A DNA stretch of 64,000 nucleotides from Streptomyces fumigatiscleroticus (GTDB taxonomy: Bacteria > Actinomycetota > Actinomycetes > Streptomycetales > Streptomycetaceae), in contig NZ_BMQF01000001.1 of the NCBI RefSeq assembly GCF_014647975.1, forward strand, positions 806,001-870,000. The letters are read 5' to 3'. Under the pieces are notes generated by a model. That model worked only from the letters and a program-made list of their open reading frames with translations. It had not been told where the DNA came from and did no database searches. Positions 1 through 9,636 of this stretch are shown piece by piece. The position numbers and the translations under genes were made by a program. The first letter of the stretch is position 1; the number at the start of each line of letters is the position of its first letter.

Positions 1-368
1 TCCGCGGCCTCGTCGAGTGAGGCGACCGCATGCCAGCGGTCCCCGGGGCCGGGCCGCCAGCCGGGGCGCCGCAGCACCACCGCGGGCACGCCGGTCGCGG
101 CGGCGGCCCGGGCCGCGTTGGCGGTGATGGACGCGGCGAAGGGGTGCGTGGCGTCGACGAGGGCGCTCACGCGCTGCCCGCGCAGCCAGTCGGCCAGCCC
201 GGCCGCCCCGCCGAATCCGCCGATGCGCACCTCGCCCGGGAGGGAACCCGGCCGGGACACGCGCCCGGCCAGCGAGGTGGTGACGCGCACGCCGGGGCGG
301 GCCGTCAGCTCGGCGGCCAGCCGGCGGGCCTCCGCGGTACCGCCGAGGATCAGGACATGGGGGGACAT
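1..368 (-). CDS. cobK: Precorrin-6A reductase, N-terminal part (cut by window edge)
   Basis: Partial gene: about 122 N-terminal residues are visible and the rest lies beyond position 1. The protein begins MSPHVLILGGTAEARRLAAE, the glycine-rich GGTAEAR nucleotide-binding start typical of CobK/CbiJ. It continues with VSALVDATHPFAASITANA, whose DATHPFA signature is characteristic of precorrin-6A (or cobalt-precorrin-6A) reductase, the NADPH-dependent enzyme that reduces the macrocycle late in cobalamin ring synthesis. The ATG at 368 is the first one before the conserved strand. The gene lies 30 bp downstream of the TauE permease and runs in the same direction, so co-transcription is possible. 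Aerobic (CobK) and anaerobic (CbiJ) versions cannot be told apart here. Confidence 0.85.
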   Translation of the reverse strand, partial: MSPHVLILGGTAEARRLAAELTARPGVRVTTSLAGRVSRPGSLPGEVRIGGFGGAAGLADWLRGQRVSALVDATHPFAASITANAARAAAATGVPAVVLRRPGWRPGPGDRWHAVASLDEAA

Positions 369-398
369 GTGGCCGAGGGTACGCGGACCGGCGGCCGG

Positions 399-1163
399 TC
401 AGCGCAGCAGCAGCTGCAAGGCGCCCAGCACCGTCGCCGCGATCACCAACTGCTCGAACAGTCGCTGGTTGATGCGGTTCACGGCCCATTTGCCGATCAA
501 CGCACCGGGCACGACGAACACCATGAGTGCCGCGTCAAGGACCAGCGACCGCCCGTCGATCAGCCCCAGACCGGCGCTGAACGGCAGCTTGGAGACGTTG
601 ACGACGAGGAAGAAGAACGCCGACGTGCCCAGGAAGCCCAGTTTCCTGAAGCCCGCGGACAGCAGGTACATCGACATCACCGGGCCGCCCGCGTTGGCGA
701 CCATGGTCGTGAAGCCGCCCAGCACGCCGTACGAGCGGGCCTTGACGCGGCCCGCCCGGGTGGTGCCGCCGTCCGGCCCTTGACCCGCGTCGGCCGTCCG
801 CCGCCGCCACACCGTCACCGCGGCCATCACCAGCAGGATCGCGCCGATCGACGTGCGTACGACCCCGTCGTCCGCCCACACCAGGAACAGCGTGCCGAGG
901 ACCACACCGGCCGCGACCGCCGGGAACAGCCGCCACAGCGTGGGCCAGTGGGCGTGCCGCCGGTAGGTGAGGACGGCCAGTACGTCACCGGCGATCAGCA
1001 CCGGCAGCAGTACGCCGGTGGAGGCGCGGGCGGGCAGCACCGCCGCGAAGATCGCGAGGCTGACCGTGTTGGCCCCGCTCACGGCGGTCTTGGAGAAGCC
1101 GACGAGCAGGGCCGCGAAGGCGAGCGCGGCGAACTCCCAGCCGGTGAGGTGCCACAGCGTCAT
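399..1163 (-). CDS. TauE/SafE family sulfite exporter-like permease
   Basis: 254-residue integral membrane protein with about eight hydrophobic segments. It has the TauE/SafE pattern: an N-terminal segment containing FAALLVGFSKTAVSG, a glycine-rich middle with GGFTTMVANAGGPVMSMYL, and a C-terminal repeat of the same topology. The family moves sulfite, sulfoacetate or other organic anions across the membrane; the substrate here is unknown. The start codon ATG at 1163 lies in the first unit of a tandem repeat that forms the whole upstream region, and no clear Shine-Dalgarno is seen. It runs with the cobK gene downstream. Family assignment is firm, substrate is not. Confidence 0.8.
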   Translation of the reverse strand: MTLWHLTGWEFAALAFAALLVGFSKTAVSGANTVSLAIFAAVLPARASTGVLLPVLIAGDVLAVLTYRRHAHWPTLWRLFPAVAAGVVLGTLFLVWADDGVVRTSIGAILLVMAAVTVWRRRTADAGQGPDGGTTRAGRVKARSYGVLGGFTTMVANAGGPVMSMYLLSAGFRKLGFLGTSAFFFLVVNVSKLPFSAGLGLIDGRSLVLDAALMVFVVPGALIGKWAVNRINQRLFEQLVIAATVLGALQLLLR

Positions 1164-1244
1164 CGGGTGCTCAGTGCCATCGGGTGCTCAGTCTCATCAG
1201 GGCTCAGTCTCATCAGGTGCTCAGTGTCATCGGTGTTCATGCGG
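1161..1244. repeat. Tandem ~17-bp repeat in front of the TauE gene
   Basis: Units starting CATCGGGTGCTCAGTG are repeated about 4.5 times (1161, 1178, 1195, 1211, 1228), with units of 16-17 bp and small changes (CATCGG/CATCAG, AGTGC/AGTCT). The repeat starts within the ATG of the permease gene and extends through its leader. It may be a replication-slippage array or a set of repressor sites. Confidence 0.8.
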
Positions 1245-1381
1245 ACACCGATGCTATGTGCACCGACCCGATGCCCGTAAGCAGCGTCTCACCAGGTGAC
1301 TCGCGCACGGCCGCCGCCGGACGCCCGCGGGGCCATCCGGCCGCGCCCGCCCCGCCTCGTCCCGCCCCGCCCCGCCCCGCC

Positions 1382-2890
1382 TCAGCCGGCGTACCGCGTC
1401 CGCAGCTCCCGCTTCAGGACCTTCATGCTCGGCCCGAGCGGCAGCGCGTCCGTGAACTCCACGCGCCGCGGGTACTTGTGCTTGCCGAGGTGCTGCTTGG
1501 ACCACTCGGTGAGGCCGGCGGCCTCGCAGGCGGCGCCGGGAGCGGGCACGACCACCGCGCACACCTCCTCGCCGTGCAGCTCGTCCGGCAGGCCGATCAC
1601 GGCGACCTGGGCGACGCCGGGGTGGCGCATCAGAACCTCCTCGACCTCGCGCGGATAGACGTTGTAGCCACCGCGGATGATGACGTCCTTCTTGCGGTCG
1701 ACGATCGTCAGGAAGCCCTCGTCGTCCTTGGTGCCGAGGTCCCCGGTGCGGAACCAGCCGTCGACCAGTGCCTCGGCGGTGGCCTCGGGGCGGCCGAGAT
1801 AGCCGGAGAAGACGTTGTGGCCGCGGACGACGACCTCGCCCAGCTCGCCCGGCGGCAGCAGCTCGATGCGCTCGTCGAGCTCGGCGCGGGCGATCTCCAC
1901 GTCGACGCCCCACAGCGGATGCCCGATGGTGCCGGGCTTCGCGCCGAACACCGGCTGGTTCACGGCCGCCGCCGGAGAGGTCTCCGACAGCCCGTACCCC
2001 TCGTAGATCTTCGCGCCGAAGGCCTCCTCGAACCGCTCCAGCACGGCCACCGGCAGGGAGGCACCGCCGGAGATGCACACGCGCAGGTCGGGCAGCGCCC
2101 GAGCCTGCGCGGCGGCGGCCGCGAGGGCGACGAACATCGTGGGCACCCCGTGGAAGGTGTTGACCCGCTCCTGCACCATCAGCTCGATCGCCCGTGCCGC
2201 GTCGAAGCGCGGCAGCAGCACCAGGGTCGCCCCCGCCCGCCAGGTGGAGTTCAGGGAGACGGTCTGGCCGAAGGCGTGGAAGAGGGGCAGGGCGCCCAGC
2301 GCGATGTCGTCGGGGCGGATGTCGTTGGCGTCGAAGGCGTTGACCGTCGCGTTCATCACCAGGTTGAAGTGGCTGAGCACCGCGCCCTTGGGGATGCCGG
2401 TGGTGCCGCTGGTGTAGAAGACGACGGCGGGGTCGTCGGCGTCGCGGGTGACGTACGACGGGAACGGCTCGGCGTCCGCGGCCAGCTTGTCGAACTCGGC
2501 GCCGAGGGTGACGACCGGCACTCCGGCGGCCCGTGCGGCGGCCGTTCCGGTCTCCGCCTGCGCCGGGTGGCAGAGCAGCAGGGTCGCCCCGCTGTCGGTC
2601 AGGACGTGCTCGACCTCCGACGGCGACAGCAGCAGATGGACGGGGACGATCACGCCGCCCGCCGCGGCGACGGCGTAGTAGGCGAGGGGGAACTCGGCGG
2701 TGTTCGGCGCCATCAGCGCGACCCGGTCCCCCGGCCGGACGCCCAGGCCGGCCAGGGCGCCGGCCCGGGCCAGGGCCCGCCGCCACACCTCGGCGAAGGT
2801 CAGGCGCAGGTCGCCTTCGACCAGGGCCGTCCGGTCGGGACGGCGCCGGGCGTTCTCGGCGAGGATCGCGGCGAGGGAGAGGGTTGCCAT
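1382..2890 (-). CDS. AMP-dependent acyl-CoA synthetase (fatty-acid CoA ligase family)
   Basis: 502-residue member of the ANL adenylating superfamily. All core motifs are visible in order: the phosphate-binding loop YTSGTTGIPKGA, the YEGYGLSETSP motif, the hinge-region GWFRTGDLG, RKKDVIIRGGYNVYPRE, and a C-terminal lysine region (GPSMKVLKREL). It converts a carboxylic acid, ATP and CoA into acyl-CoA. The start ATG at 2890 is preceded by GGAG at good spacing. It sits 113 bp downstream of a thiolase in the same direction and probably shares its operator-controlled promoter, which points to fatty or aromatic acid catabolism. The exact acid is not predictable from the sequence. Confidence 0.9.
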   Translation of the reverse strand: MATLSLAAILAENARRRPDRTALVEGDLRLTFAEVWRRALARAGALAGLGVRPGDRVALMAPNTAEFPLAYYAVAAAGGVIVPVHLLLSPSEVEHVLTDSGATLLLCHPAQAETGTAAARAAGVPVVTLGAEFDKLAADAEPFPSYVTRDADDPAVVFYTSGTTGIPKGAVLSHFNLVMNATVNAFDANDIRPDDIALGALPLFHAFGQTVSLNSTWRAGATLVLLPRFDAARAIELMVQERVNTFHGVPTMFVALAAAAAQARALPDLRVCISGGASLPVAVLERFEEAFGAKIYEGYGLSETSPAAAVNQPVFGAKPGTIGHPLWGVDVEIARAELDERIELLPPGELGEVVVRGHNVFSGYLGRPEATAEALVDGWFRTGDLGTKDDEGFLTIVDRKKDVIIRGGYNVYPREVEEVLMRHPGVAQVAVIGLPDELHGEEVCAVVVPAPGAACEAAGLTEWSKQHLGKHKYPRRVEFTDALPLGPSMKVLKRELRTRYAG

Positions 2891-2969
2891 GGGTTGTTGC
2901 TCCGTTTCCTTGCTGCGGCTCTGCGGCGGGGCGACCGCCCGTCCTGGGGGCGGCACCCGCGCTCCGTCC

Positions 2970-2996
2970 GGTGGGGACGGTGGGGACGGTGGGGAC
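2970..2996. repeat. Three perfect 9-bp tandem repeats GGTGGGGAC
   Basis: Three exact copies of GGTGGGGAC lie in the 113-bp spacer between the thiolase stop and the acyl-CoA ligase start. It is a simple-sequence array with no visible coding role. Confidence 0.85.
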
Positions 2997-3003
2997 GGGC
3001 CGG

Positions 3004-4197
<1,194 letters not shown>

Positions 4198-4263
4198 GAA
4201 GGACTCCTGACCGTCATCGCTCAGTCGTCGGACGGCTCGAGGTTCGCCGGGCCGACCTTGATT

Positions 4264-4293
4264 AACTAGCACTGCTAGTTAGCACTGCTAGTT
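4264..4293. promoter_or_regulatory. Double palindromic operator (TetR type) between divergent units
   Basis: A perfect 17-bp palindrome AACTAGCACTGCTAGTT (4264-4280) is followed, 13 bp centre to centre, by a second copy whose inner TAGCACTGCTA (4280-4290) is also perfect. Size, symmetry and tandem arrangement are typical of TetR-family sites bound by two dimers. A TATAGA hexamer at 4300-4305 could be the -10 of the hydrolase promoter, which would place the second site over its -35 region. The cognate regulator is not in the window. Confidence 0.75.
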
Positions 4294-4367
4294 TCGGACT
4301 ATAGACCGCCGGGCGGCTCCCTGGGAAGATCCTCCCCGGGACCTTCACCGACGCAGCCGGAGGAGCC

Positions 4368-5189
4368 ATGACCGCAGCCGCGGACGACACCCGTGAGCAC
4401 ACCCTGACGGGCACCCGGGGGCGGATCACCGTCCGCGAATGGCCCCACGAGCGGCCCCGGTACGTGGCGCTGCTGGTGCACGGCTACGGCGAGCACATCG
4501 GCCGCTACGCCGAGGTGGCCGGCGTCCTGACCGCCCACGGCGCCGCCGTGTACGGCCCCGACCACATGGGCCACGGGCGGTCGGAGGGCGAGCGGGTGCT
4601 GATCGAGGACTTCGAGGACGTGGTCACCGACGTGCACGCCGTGGCCGTGTCGGTCCGGGCCGCCCACCCGGACAGGCCGGTGGTGATGGTCGGCCACTCG
4701 ATGGGCGGCCTGATCGCGGCCCGCTACGCCCAGCGCCACCCCGGCGGGCTCGCCGCGCTGGTGCTGTCCGGGCCGGTGATCGGCGACTGGGAGCTGCCGC
4801 GGCGGCTGCTCGCCCTGGCGGAGATCCCCGACACCCCGATCAGCCCCGGCGCGCTCTCCCGCGACCCCGCGGTCGGCGCGGCCTACGCGGCGGACCCGCT
4901 GGTGTGGCACGGGCCGATGAAGCGGCCCACGGCGGAGGCGTTCGTTCGCACGCTGGACACCGTCGCCGCGGGCGGTGACGTCGGCGGGCTGCCGCTGCTG
5001 TGGCTGCACGGCGACGACGACCGGCTGGTGCCGCTCGAAGGCAGCCGTACCGGCGTCGAGCGGCTGCGCGGCTCCGCGCCGACCACCCGGATCTACCCGG
5101 GCGCCCGGCACGAGGTCTTCCACGAGATCTGCAAGGACGAGGTGTTCGCGGACCTGACGCACTTCCTGGACGGGGCCCTGGCGCGCTGA
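4368..5189 (+). CDS. Alpha/beta hydrolase, monoacylglycerol-lipase-like
   Basis: 273-residue soluble alpha/beta hydrolase. The oxyanion-hole motif VHGYGEHIGRY near residue 38 is the HGxGEH signature of the monoglyceride lipase family. The nucleophile elbow is GHSMGG (Ser111), with Asp218 in HGDDDRLVP and His248 in GARHEVFHE completing the triad. The start ATG is preceded by CGGAGGAG. It diverges from the thiolase/acyl-CoA ligase unit across the double palindrome at 4264-4293. A lipase releasing fatty acids for that unit would fit, but this is inference from position. Confidence 0.85.
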   Translation: MTAAADDTREHTLTGTRGRITVREWPHERPRYVALLVHGYGEHIGRYAEVAGVLTAHGAAVYGPDHMGHGRSEGERVLIEDFEDVVTDVHAVAVSVRAAHPDRPVVMVGHSMGGLIAARYAQRHPGGLAALVLSGPVIGDWELPRRLLALAEIPDTPISPGALSRDPAVGAAYAADPLVWHGPMKRPTAEAFVRTLDTVAAGGDVGGLPLLWLHGDDDRLVPLEGSRTGVERLRGSAPTTRIYPGARHEVFHEICKDEVFADLTHFLDGALAR

Positions 5190-5270
5190 GCCGACGGAGC
5201 CCTCGCGCACCGAGCCGGGGGCGCGTTCGCGGCTCGTTTGCGCCGGTTCGCCCTGGGCACCCGCGCACGC

Positions 5271-5528
5271 ATGGAGTGGTTGCGGAGCGCCGCTTGCGTG
5301 GGTGAGGACCCCGATGTGTTCTTCCCCGTGGGCACCGCCGGACCGGCACTGCGGGACGTCGGGGCCGCGAAGCGGATCTGCGCCCGCTGCCCGGTGGTCA
5401 CCGAGTGTCTGGACTTCGCCCTCAGCAGCGGGCAGACCGCGGGCGTGTGGGGCGGGACCTGCGAGGAGGAACGCGCCGCACTGCTCCGTGTGACCAGGGA
5501 CGACGTGAGGAGGAGAAGCGCGCCATGA
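5271..5528 (+). CDS. WhiB-family iron-sulfur transcriptional regulator
   Basis: 85-residue Wbl protein. The four cluster-ligating cysteines are Cys9, Cys37, Cys40 and Cys46 (pattern C-x27-CxxC-x5-C), followed by the family turn GVWGG and a basic C-terminus that contacts DNA. Wbl proteins act with sigma factor region 4 to control development, redox response or secondary metabolism. The ATG at 5271 is chosen because it places Cys9 at the usual distance from the N-terminus; an upstream TTG would add 11 residues. The stop overlaps the start of the Dps gene (ATGA), so the two are translationally coupled. Which Wbl paralogue this is cannot be said. Confidence 0.88.
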   Translation: MEWLRSAACVGEDPDVFFPVGTAGPALRDVGAAKRICARCPVVTECLDFALSSGQTAGVWGGTCEEERAALLRVTRDDVRRRSAP

Positions 5529-6004
5529 CGGTGGTGAAGAGCACGCTGCCCGACGACGCGCGCCGGGTGGCCGGCGCCGCGCTCCAGGACACACTGGTCG
5601 ATCTGCTCGGCCTGTCGCTCACCGGCAAGCAGGCGCACTGGAACATCGTGGGCCCGAGGTTCCGCTCGATCCATCTCCAGCTCGACGAGGTGGTCGACGC
5701 CGCGCGCTCGTTCGCCGACACGGTCGCCGAGCGCGCCGCCGCCCTCGGGGTACCGCCGGACGGCCGCCCCGAGACCATCGCCGCCGCCTTCCGGCTGCCC
5801 GGCCCGAAGGACGGCTGGATCCGGGACGAGGAGGTCGTCGCGGTGATGGTGGAGGCGCTTCGGACGGCGATCGCCCGGCTGCGCGAGCGCATCGAGGCGA
5901 CCGACGGGCCCGACCCGGTCACGCAGGACCTGCTGATCGGCATCACCAGCGAGCTCGAGAAGCAGCGATGGATGTTCGAGGCCGAGAACTGGCCCCGCGA
6001 CTGA
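5525..6004 (+). CDS. Dps-family ferritin-like protein
   Basis: 159-residue Dps/ferritin-like four-helix protein. The intersubunit ferroxidase residues appear in KQAHWNIVG (His38) and SIHLQLDEVVD (His50, Asp54, Glu55). Dps proteins form dodecamers that oxidise and store iron and often bind DNA under stress. The start overlaps the WhiB stop by four bases, which makes a coupled redox regulator and iron-storage pair. The N-terminal tail is short with few lysines, so strong non-specific DNA binding is not expected. Confidence 0.9.
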   Translation: MTVVKSTLPDDARRVAGAALQDTLVDLLGLSLTGKQAHWNIVGPRFRSIHLQLDEVVDAARSFADTVAERAAALGVPPDGRPETIAAAFRLPGPKDGWIRDEEVVAVMVEALRTAIARLRERIEATDGPDPVTQDLLIGITSELEKQRWMFEAENWPRD

Positions 6005-6046
6005 CCGCCGCAGAGCACGAGCAGCTACGTACGGAAGGGGCACCCG

Positions 6047-6388
6047 ATGGCCGACGCCCACGAACTCGATGCGCTGTGGAGGGACTTCCACCGCGTGGTG
6101 AACATGACCTCGGCGGAACTCGCGGCCTGGCTGCGGGTGCGGGACGCCGGTGAGAACACCGAGCCGCTGCCGCAGGAGGCCGGCCCGCCCACCGGGCAGC
6201 ACGTCCTGGCGATCCTCCAGAAGCGGCGCGTGGACCTCACCGAGGACGACCTCCGCGTGATGCAGGAGGTCGTGGACATGGTCTCCGCAGAGACGGACGT
6301 GGCGAACGAGCCCGAGCCGGAGACGGCGGACGGGACCCGACGCCGCCACCAGCTGATGACCATCGGCCACGATCCGCTCAAGCCGTAG
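6047..6388 (+). CDS. DUF3140 family protein
   Basis: 113-residue protein with the DUF3140 pattern: FHRVVNMTSAELAAWL near the N-terminus, then GQHVLAILQKRRVDLTEDDLRVMQEVVDMV. The family is small, helical, actinobacterial and of unknown biochemical role. It carries no signal peptide or membrane segment. It lies 42 bp after the Dps gene and only 2 bp before the next gene's GTG, so it is probably part of a WhiB-Dps-DUF3140-HhH run expressed under stress. Confidence 0.75.
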   Translation: MADAHELDALWRDFHRVVNMTSAELAAWLRVRDAGENTEPLPQEAGPPTGQHVLAILQKRRVDLTEDDLRVMQEVVDMVSAETDVANEPEPETADGTRRRHQLMTIGHDPLKP

Positions 6389-6390
6389 CC

Positions 6391-7038
6391 GTGGACCGCG
6401 ACGAGCGCGTCGTACGGGAACTCGTCGGCGCGCACGGGCGGACCTACGCCGAGGAGGCGGGGATCCGGCTGGAGGACACCCCGCAGCCGCTGTACCGGCT
6501 GCTCGTCCTGGCCCATCTGCTCAGCGCCCGTATCCGCGGCTCGGTCGCCGTGGCCACCGCCCGTGCCCTGCACGAGGCGGGGCTGCGCGATCCGCGCCGC
6601 ATGGCGCGGGCCGGCTGGCAGCAGCGGGTCGACGCGCTGGGCCGGGGCGGCTACCGCCGCTACGACGAGCGCACCGCCACCCAGCTCGGTGACGAGGCCG
6701 GGCTGCTGAACGAGCGGTGGGGCGGCGATCTGCGGCGGCTGCGCGCGGAGGCGGACGGCGAGGTGCCCGAACTGCGCCGGCTGCTCCAGGAGTTCCCCGG
6801 CGTCGGCCCGGCCGGCGCCGACATCTTCCTGCGCGAGGCGCAGCGGGTCTGGTCCGAGGCGGCTCCCTGTCTGGACCGCAAGGCGCTCCAGGGGGCCGCC
6901 CGGCTGCATCTGCCGGAGGAACCGGACCGGCTGCTGGCACTGGCCGGGAAGACCGAACCGGCCGTGCTGGCCGCGGCCCTGGTGCGGGCGGCGGTGGACA
7001 AGGACGTGGCCGAGGACAGCCTCCGGCGGGCCGGCTGA
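6391..7038 (+). CDS. HhH-GPD-type endonuclease III-like protein
   Basis: 215 residues from a GTG start 2 bp after the upstream stop, so translation is probably coupled. The helix-hairpin-helix is LLQEFPGVGPAGADIF, in the place occupied by LPGVGRKTA in endonuclease III, followed by CLDRKAL where the catalytic aspartate normally sits. The catalytic lysine of the HhH is missing (GPAGA instead of GRKTA), and there is no C-terminal four-cysteine iron-sulfur loop. If it is a base-excision enzyme it would therefore be monofunctional or inactive. Position after Dps suggests DNA protection or repair during oxidative stress. Confidence 0.7.
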   Translation: MDRDERVVRELVGAHGRTYAEEAGIRLEDTPQPLYRLLVLAHLLSARIRGSVAVATARALHEAGLRDPRRMARAGWQQRVDALGRGGYRRYDERTATQLGDEAGLLNERWGGDLRRLRAEADGEVPELRRLLQEFPGVGPAGADIFLREAQRVWSEAAPCLDRKALQGAARLHLPEEPDRLLALAGKTEPAVLAAALVRAAVDKDVAEDSLRRAG

Positions 7039-7143
7039 CCGGCTGACCGGCGGGCACGTCCCCCGGACGGCCCGGCCCGCTGGTGACGCGGCCGGGGCGG
7101 TGATGCCCTGGGGAAACACATCACGCCCCGGAAGGCACCCGCC

Positions 7144-7962
7144 ATGAGCCGTCGTCCGTCCCGTCCCGTCCGTGCCGCCGTCACCGCCGTGGCGGCGACG
7201 GCGCTGCTGACCGTCCCGGGCTGCTCGGGCGGCGACGGCACCCCGGCCGCGCCCGGCGTCTCGGACGCCGCGGCGTCCGCCGCCGCCGAGCCGGCGCGGA
7301 CCTCCTCCGCCGGGGCCCTGACCGAGGCGGGCGCGCGGGCCGCGCTGCTCACCGAGGCGGACCTGGGGGACGCCTGGCGGCAGGCGGAGAACGCGGACAG
7401 GTGGCGCGACGAACTGCTCGACGGCAAGGTCGACGTCGAGAGTTCCGGGACCGGCGAGCGGAAGACCGCCGACTGCCAGGAACTCCTCGACGGCCTGCGC
7501 TCCGAGGGGGGCCTGCTGGGCAAGGTGTCGGGCCCCTCGGCGCTCGCCGGTTTCCAGCGGCACGGCTCCCGCCTGCTCCACCGGGTCGCCGCCTACGACC
7601 GCGACGCGCTGGACGACTCCATGGCCCGGCTGAGGACCCTGCCGGACATCTGCGACCGGTTCACGACGACCGGCGGGTCCGGTGACCGGCGCACCGTCGA
7701 GGTGACCGAGGCCTCGCTGCCCGGCGCGGGCGACGCCCGGCAGGGCCTGCGCGTGACCGTGCGGGGCAAGGACGACGACGGACCCGCCACGCTCACCGTG
7801 GACGTCGCCGCCGTACGGGTCGGCAGCGACGCGTTCACCGTCACCGCCGGCGGCAGCGGCGGGAACGAGAAGGACGCCGTGGAACGAGGGGTGCGGCGGG
7901 GCACCGAGCGCCTGAAGGACGTGCTGGCCGGCCGGACGCCCTCGGCGCGCGACACCGGCTGA
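7144..7962 (+). CDS. Putative lipoprotein
   Basis: 272 residues with an arginine-rich N-terminus, a hydrophobic stretch and the lipobox LTVPGC, so Cys27 would be lipidated and the mature protein anchored outside the membrane. A small Ala/Gly-rich linker follows, then one folded domain of mixed strands and helices with two cysteines (DCQELLDG and PDICDRF) that could form a disulfide. I do not recognise a domain name. It resembles the many actinobacterial sensor-like lipoproteins of unknown role. It stands alone, 105 bp after the HhH gene. Confidence 0.7.
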   Translation: MSRRPSRPVRAAVTAVAATALLTVPGCSGGDGTPAAPGVSDAAASAAAEPARTSSAGALTEAGARAALLTEADLGDAWRQAENADRWRDELLDGKVDVESSGTGERKTADCQELLDGLRSEGGLLGKVSGPSALAGFQRHGSRLLHRVAAYDRDALDDSMARLRTLPDICDRFTTTGGSGDRRTVEVTEASLPGAGDARQGLRVTVRGKDDDGPATLTVDVAAVRVGSDAFTVTAGGSGGNEKDAVERGVRRGTERLKDVLAGRTPSARDTG

Positions 7963-8231
7963 CGTGCGGGGGCGGTCCCGTCCGCCGCCGTACCCGCTCC
8001 TCGCCCGAATCCCGGGACAGCGTGATCACCGGACGGCACAATGGGCGGCGCAGGCCGCACGTGCGTGAGGAGCGAGGACGTGAGCGAGAGCCACACCCCG
8101 GCGAGCGGGGACGCCGGGGCGGACCCCGCTGCGGCGCACCGTGAATTCTCCGCGCCGGCACCGCGGTTCGGCGCGGCGGCCGTGAAACCCTGGGCACGGA
8201 GCCGGATTCGCCCAGCCGTCCAGGAGGACGA

Positions 8232-9635
8232 ATGACCACTCTTGCCGACCCCGTGCCGGGCGGGCGTCCCGGTGACGTGGCCCGCGCCACCACGCTGAGC
8301 GGGGACCTGACCGGCCGCGGCGTGCACGGCGTCGTGCTGGCGTACGTCGACACCGCTGGCATCGCCCGGATCAAGGCGGTGCCCACGGCGAAGCTGCCCT
8401 CGGCCGCGGCCTGGGGCGTGGGCATGTCGCCGGTGTTCGACACCTTCCTGGCGAACGACTCCATCGTCTCCACCGACTCCCTCGGCTCGCCCGACGGCGA
8501 TCTGCGGCTCTACCCCGATCTGGACGGGCTGGTGGTGCTGTCGGCGCAGCCCGGCTGGGCGTGGGCGCCGGTCGACCGCGTCACCCAGGACGGCGAACCG
8601 CATCCGGGGTGCAGCCGCACCGCGCTGCGCCGCATCGTGCGCGAGGCCGCCGAGCGGCACGGCGTCACGTTCCGGACGGGCATCGAGATCGAGTGGGCCA
8701 TCGGCCGCGGGGACGTTCCGCAGACCAGGTTCGTGCCCGCGGTGACGGGTCCGGCCTACGGCGCCACCCGGCAGCTGGAGCTGAGCGACTACACCTCCGA
8801 CCTGCTGGCCGCCCTGGCGGCGCAGGGCGTGGACGTCGACCAGATCCATCCCGAGTACGCGCCCGGGCAGTTCGAGCTCTCCACGGGCCCGCTGGACCCG
8901 GTGGCGGCGGCCGACCGCAGCGTGCTGGTGCGGCAGACGGTGCGGGCGGTGGCGCACCGGCACGGGCTCAGGGTCTCCTTCGCCCCGGCCGTGTCCGCCG
9001 ACGGCGTCGGCAACGGCGGCCATGTCCACCTCTCCGGCTGGCGCGGCGGCAGGAACCTGCACTGCGGGGGCGAGGGCCGGTACGGCATGACGGCCGAGGC
9101 CGAGTCGTTCGTGGCCGGGCTGCTGGCCCGGCTCCCGGCGCTGACGGCGGTGACCGCGCCGAGCCCGGCCAGCTATCTGCGGCTCAAACCCTCACGCTGG
9201 GCGGGGGTGTTCACCGCCTGGGGCCGGGAGACCCGCGAGGCCGCGGTGCGCATCGTCACCGGAACGGCCGGGCTGCGCGACCAGGCCGCGAACCTGGAGG
9301 TCAAGCCGGTCGACCTGGCCGCCAACCCGTATCTCGCGCTGGGCTGCCTGATCGCCGCCGGCCTGGACGGGCTGGCCTCGTCGGCGCCGCTGCCCCAGGA
9401 GATCACCGGGGATCCGGCGAAGCTGGGCGCGGAGGAGGCGGCGGCCCGGGGCGTGCACCGGCTGCCGACATCGCTGGAGCAGGCGGTGGAGGAGTTCCGC
9501 AAGGACGACCTGCTGCGCCGGACGCTGGGACCGGTCCTCTCCGACGCGGTGATCGCCGTACGGCAGGGGGAGTGCGCGGCCGTGGCCGGGCTGGACGACG
9601 AACAGGTGGCGGCGGCGTACCGCTGGAGGTACTGA
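8232..9635 (+). CDS. Glutamine-synthetase-like ligase (FluG/PuuA-type)
   Basis: 467-residue member of the GS-III/polyamine-type glutamine synthetase superfamily. The catalytic barrel motifs are present: GIEIEWA (Glu ligands), HPEYAPGQFELS, NGGHVHLSGW (the NGSGMH equivalent) and LEVKPVDLAANPYLAL. The adenylylation tyrosine loop of GlnA I is absent. Such paralogues usually gamma-glutamylate amines (polyamines, ethanolamine, anilines) rather than ammonia. The start ATG follows CAGGAGGACGA. The stop is one base before the amidohydrolase ATG, so the two proteins are made together in the same order of functions as the fused fungal FluG, but with the domains reversed. Confidence 0.85.
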   Translation: MTTLADPVPGGRPGDVARATTLSGDLTGRGVHGVVLAYVDTAGIARIKAVPTAKLPSAAAWGVGMSPVFDTFLANDSIVSTDSLGSPDGDLRLYPDLDGLVVLSAQPGWAWAPVDRVTQDGEPHPGCSRTALRRIVREAAERHGVTFRTGIEIEWAIGRGDVPQTRFVPAVTGPAYGATRQLELSDYTSDLLAALAAQGVDVDQIHPEYAPGQFELSTGPLDPVAAADRSVLVRQTVRAVAHRHGLRVSFAPAVSADGVGNGGHVHLSGWRGGRNLHCGGEGRYGMTAEAESFVAGLLARLPALTAVTAPSPASYLRLKPSRWAGVFTAWGRETREAAVRIVTGTAGLRDQAANLEVKPVDLAANPYLALGCLIAAGLDGLASSAPLPQEITGDPAKLGAEEAAARGVHRLPTSLEQAVEEFRKDDLLRRTLGPVLSDAVIAVRQGECAAVAGLDDEQVAAAYRWRY

Positions 9636-9636
9636 G

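Noticed and set aside
1254..2786. Long Arg/Pro/Gly-rich open frames opposite or out of frame with the acyl-CoA ligase
   Set aside because: Composition is that of high-GC shadow frames and the real gene has all ANL motifs in another frame. The same reasoning was used for most other overlapping frames in the window.
8041..8231. 64-codon frame before the glutamine-synthetase-like gene
   Set aside because: Low-complexity Ala/Pro content without a recognisable domain; it is more likely the leader of the downstream operon.
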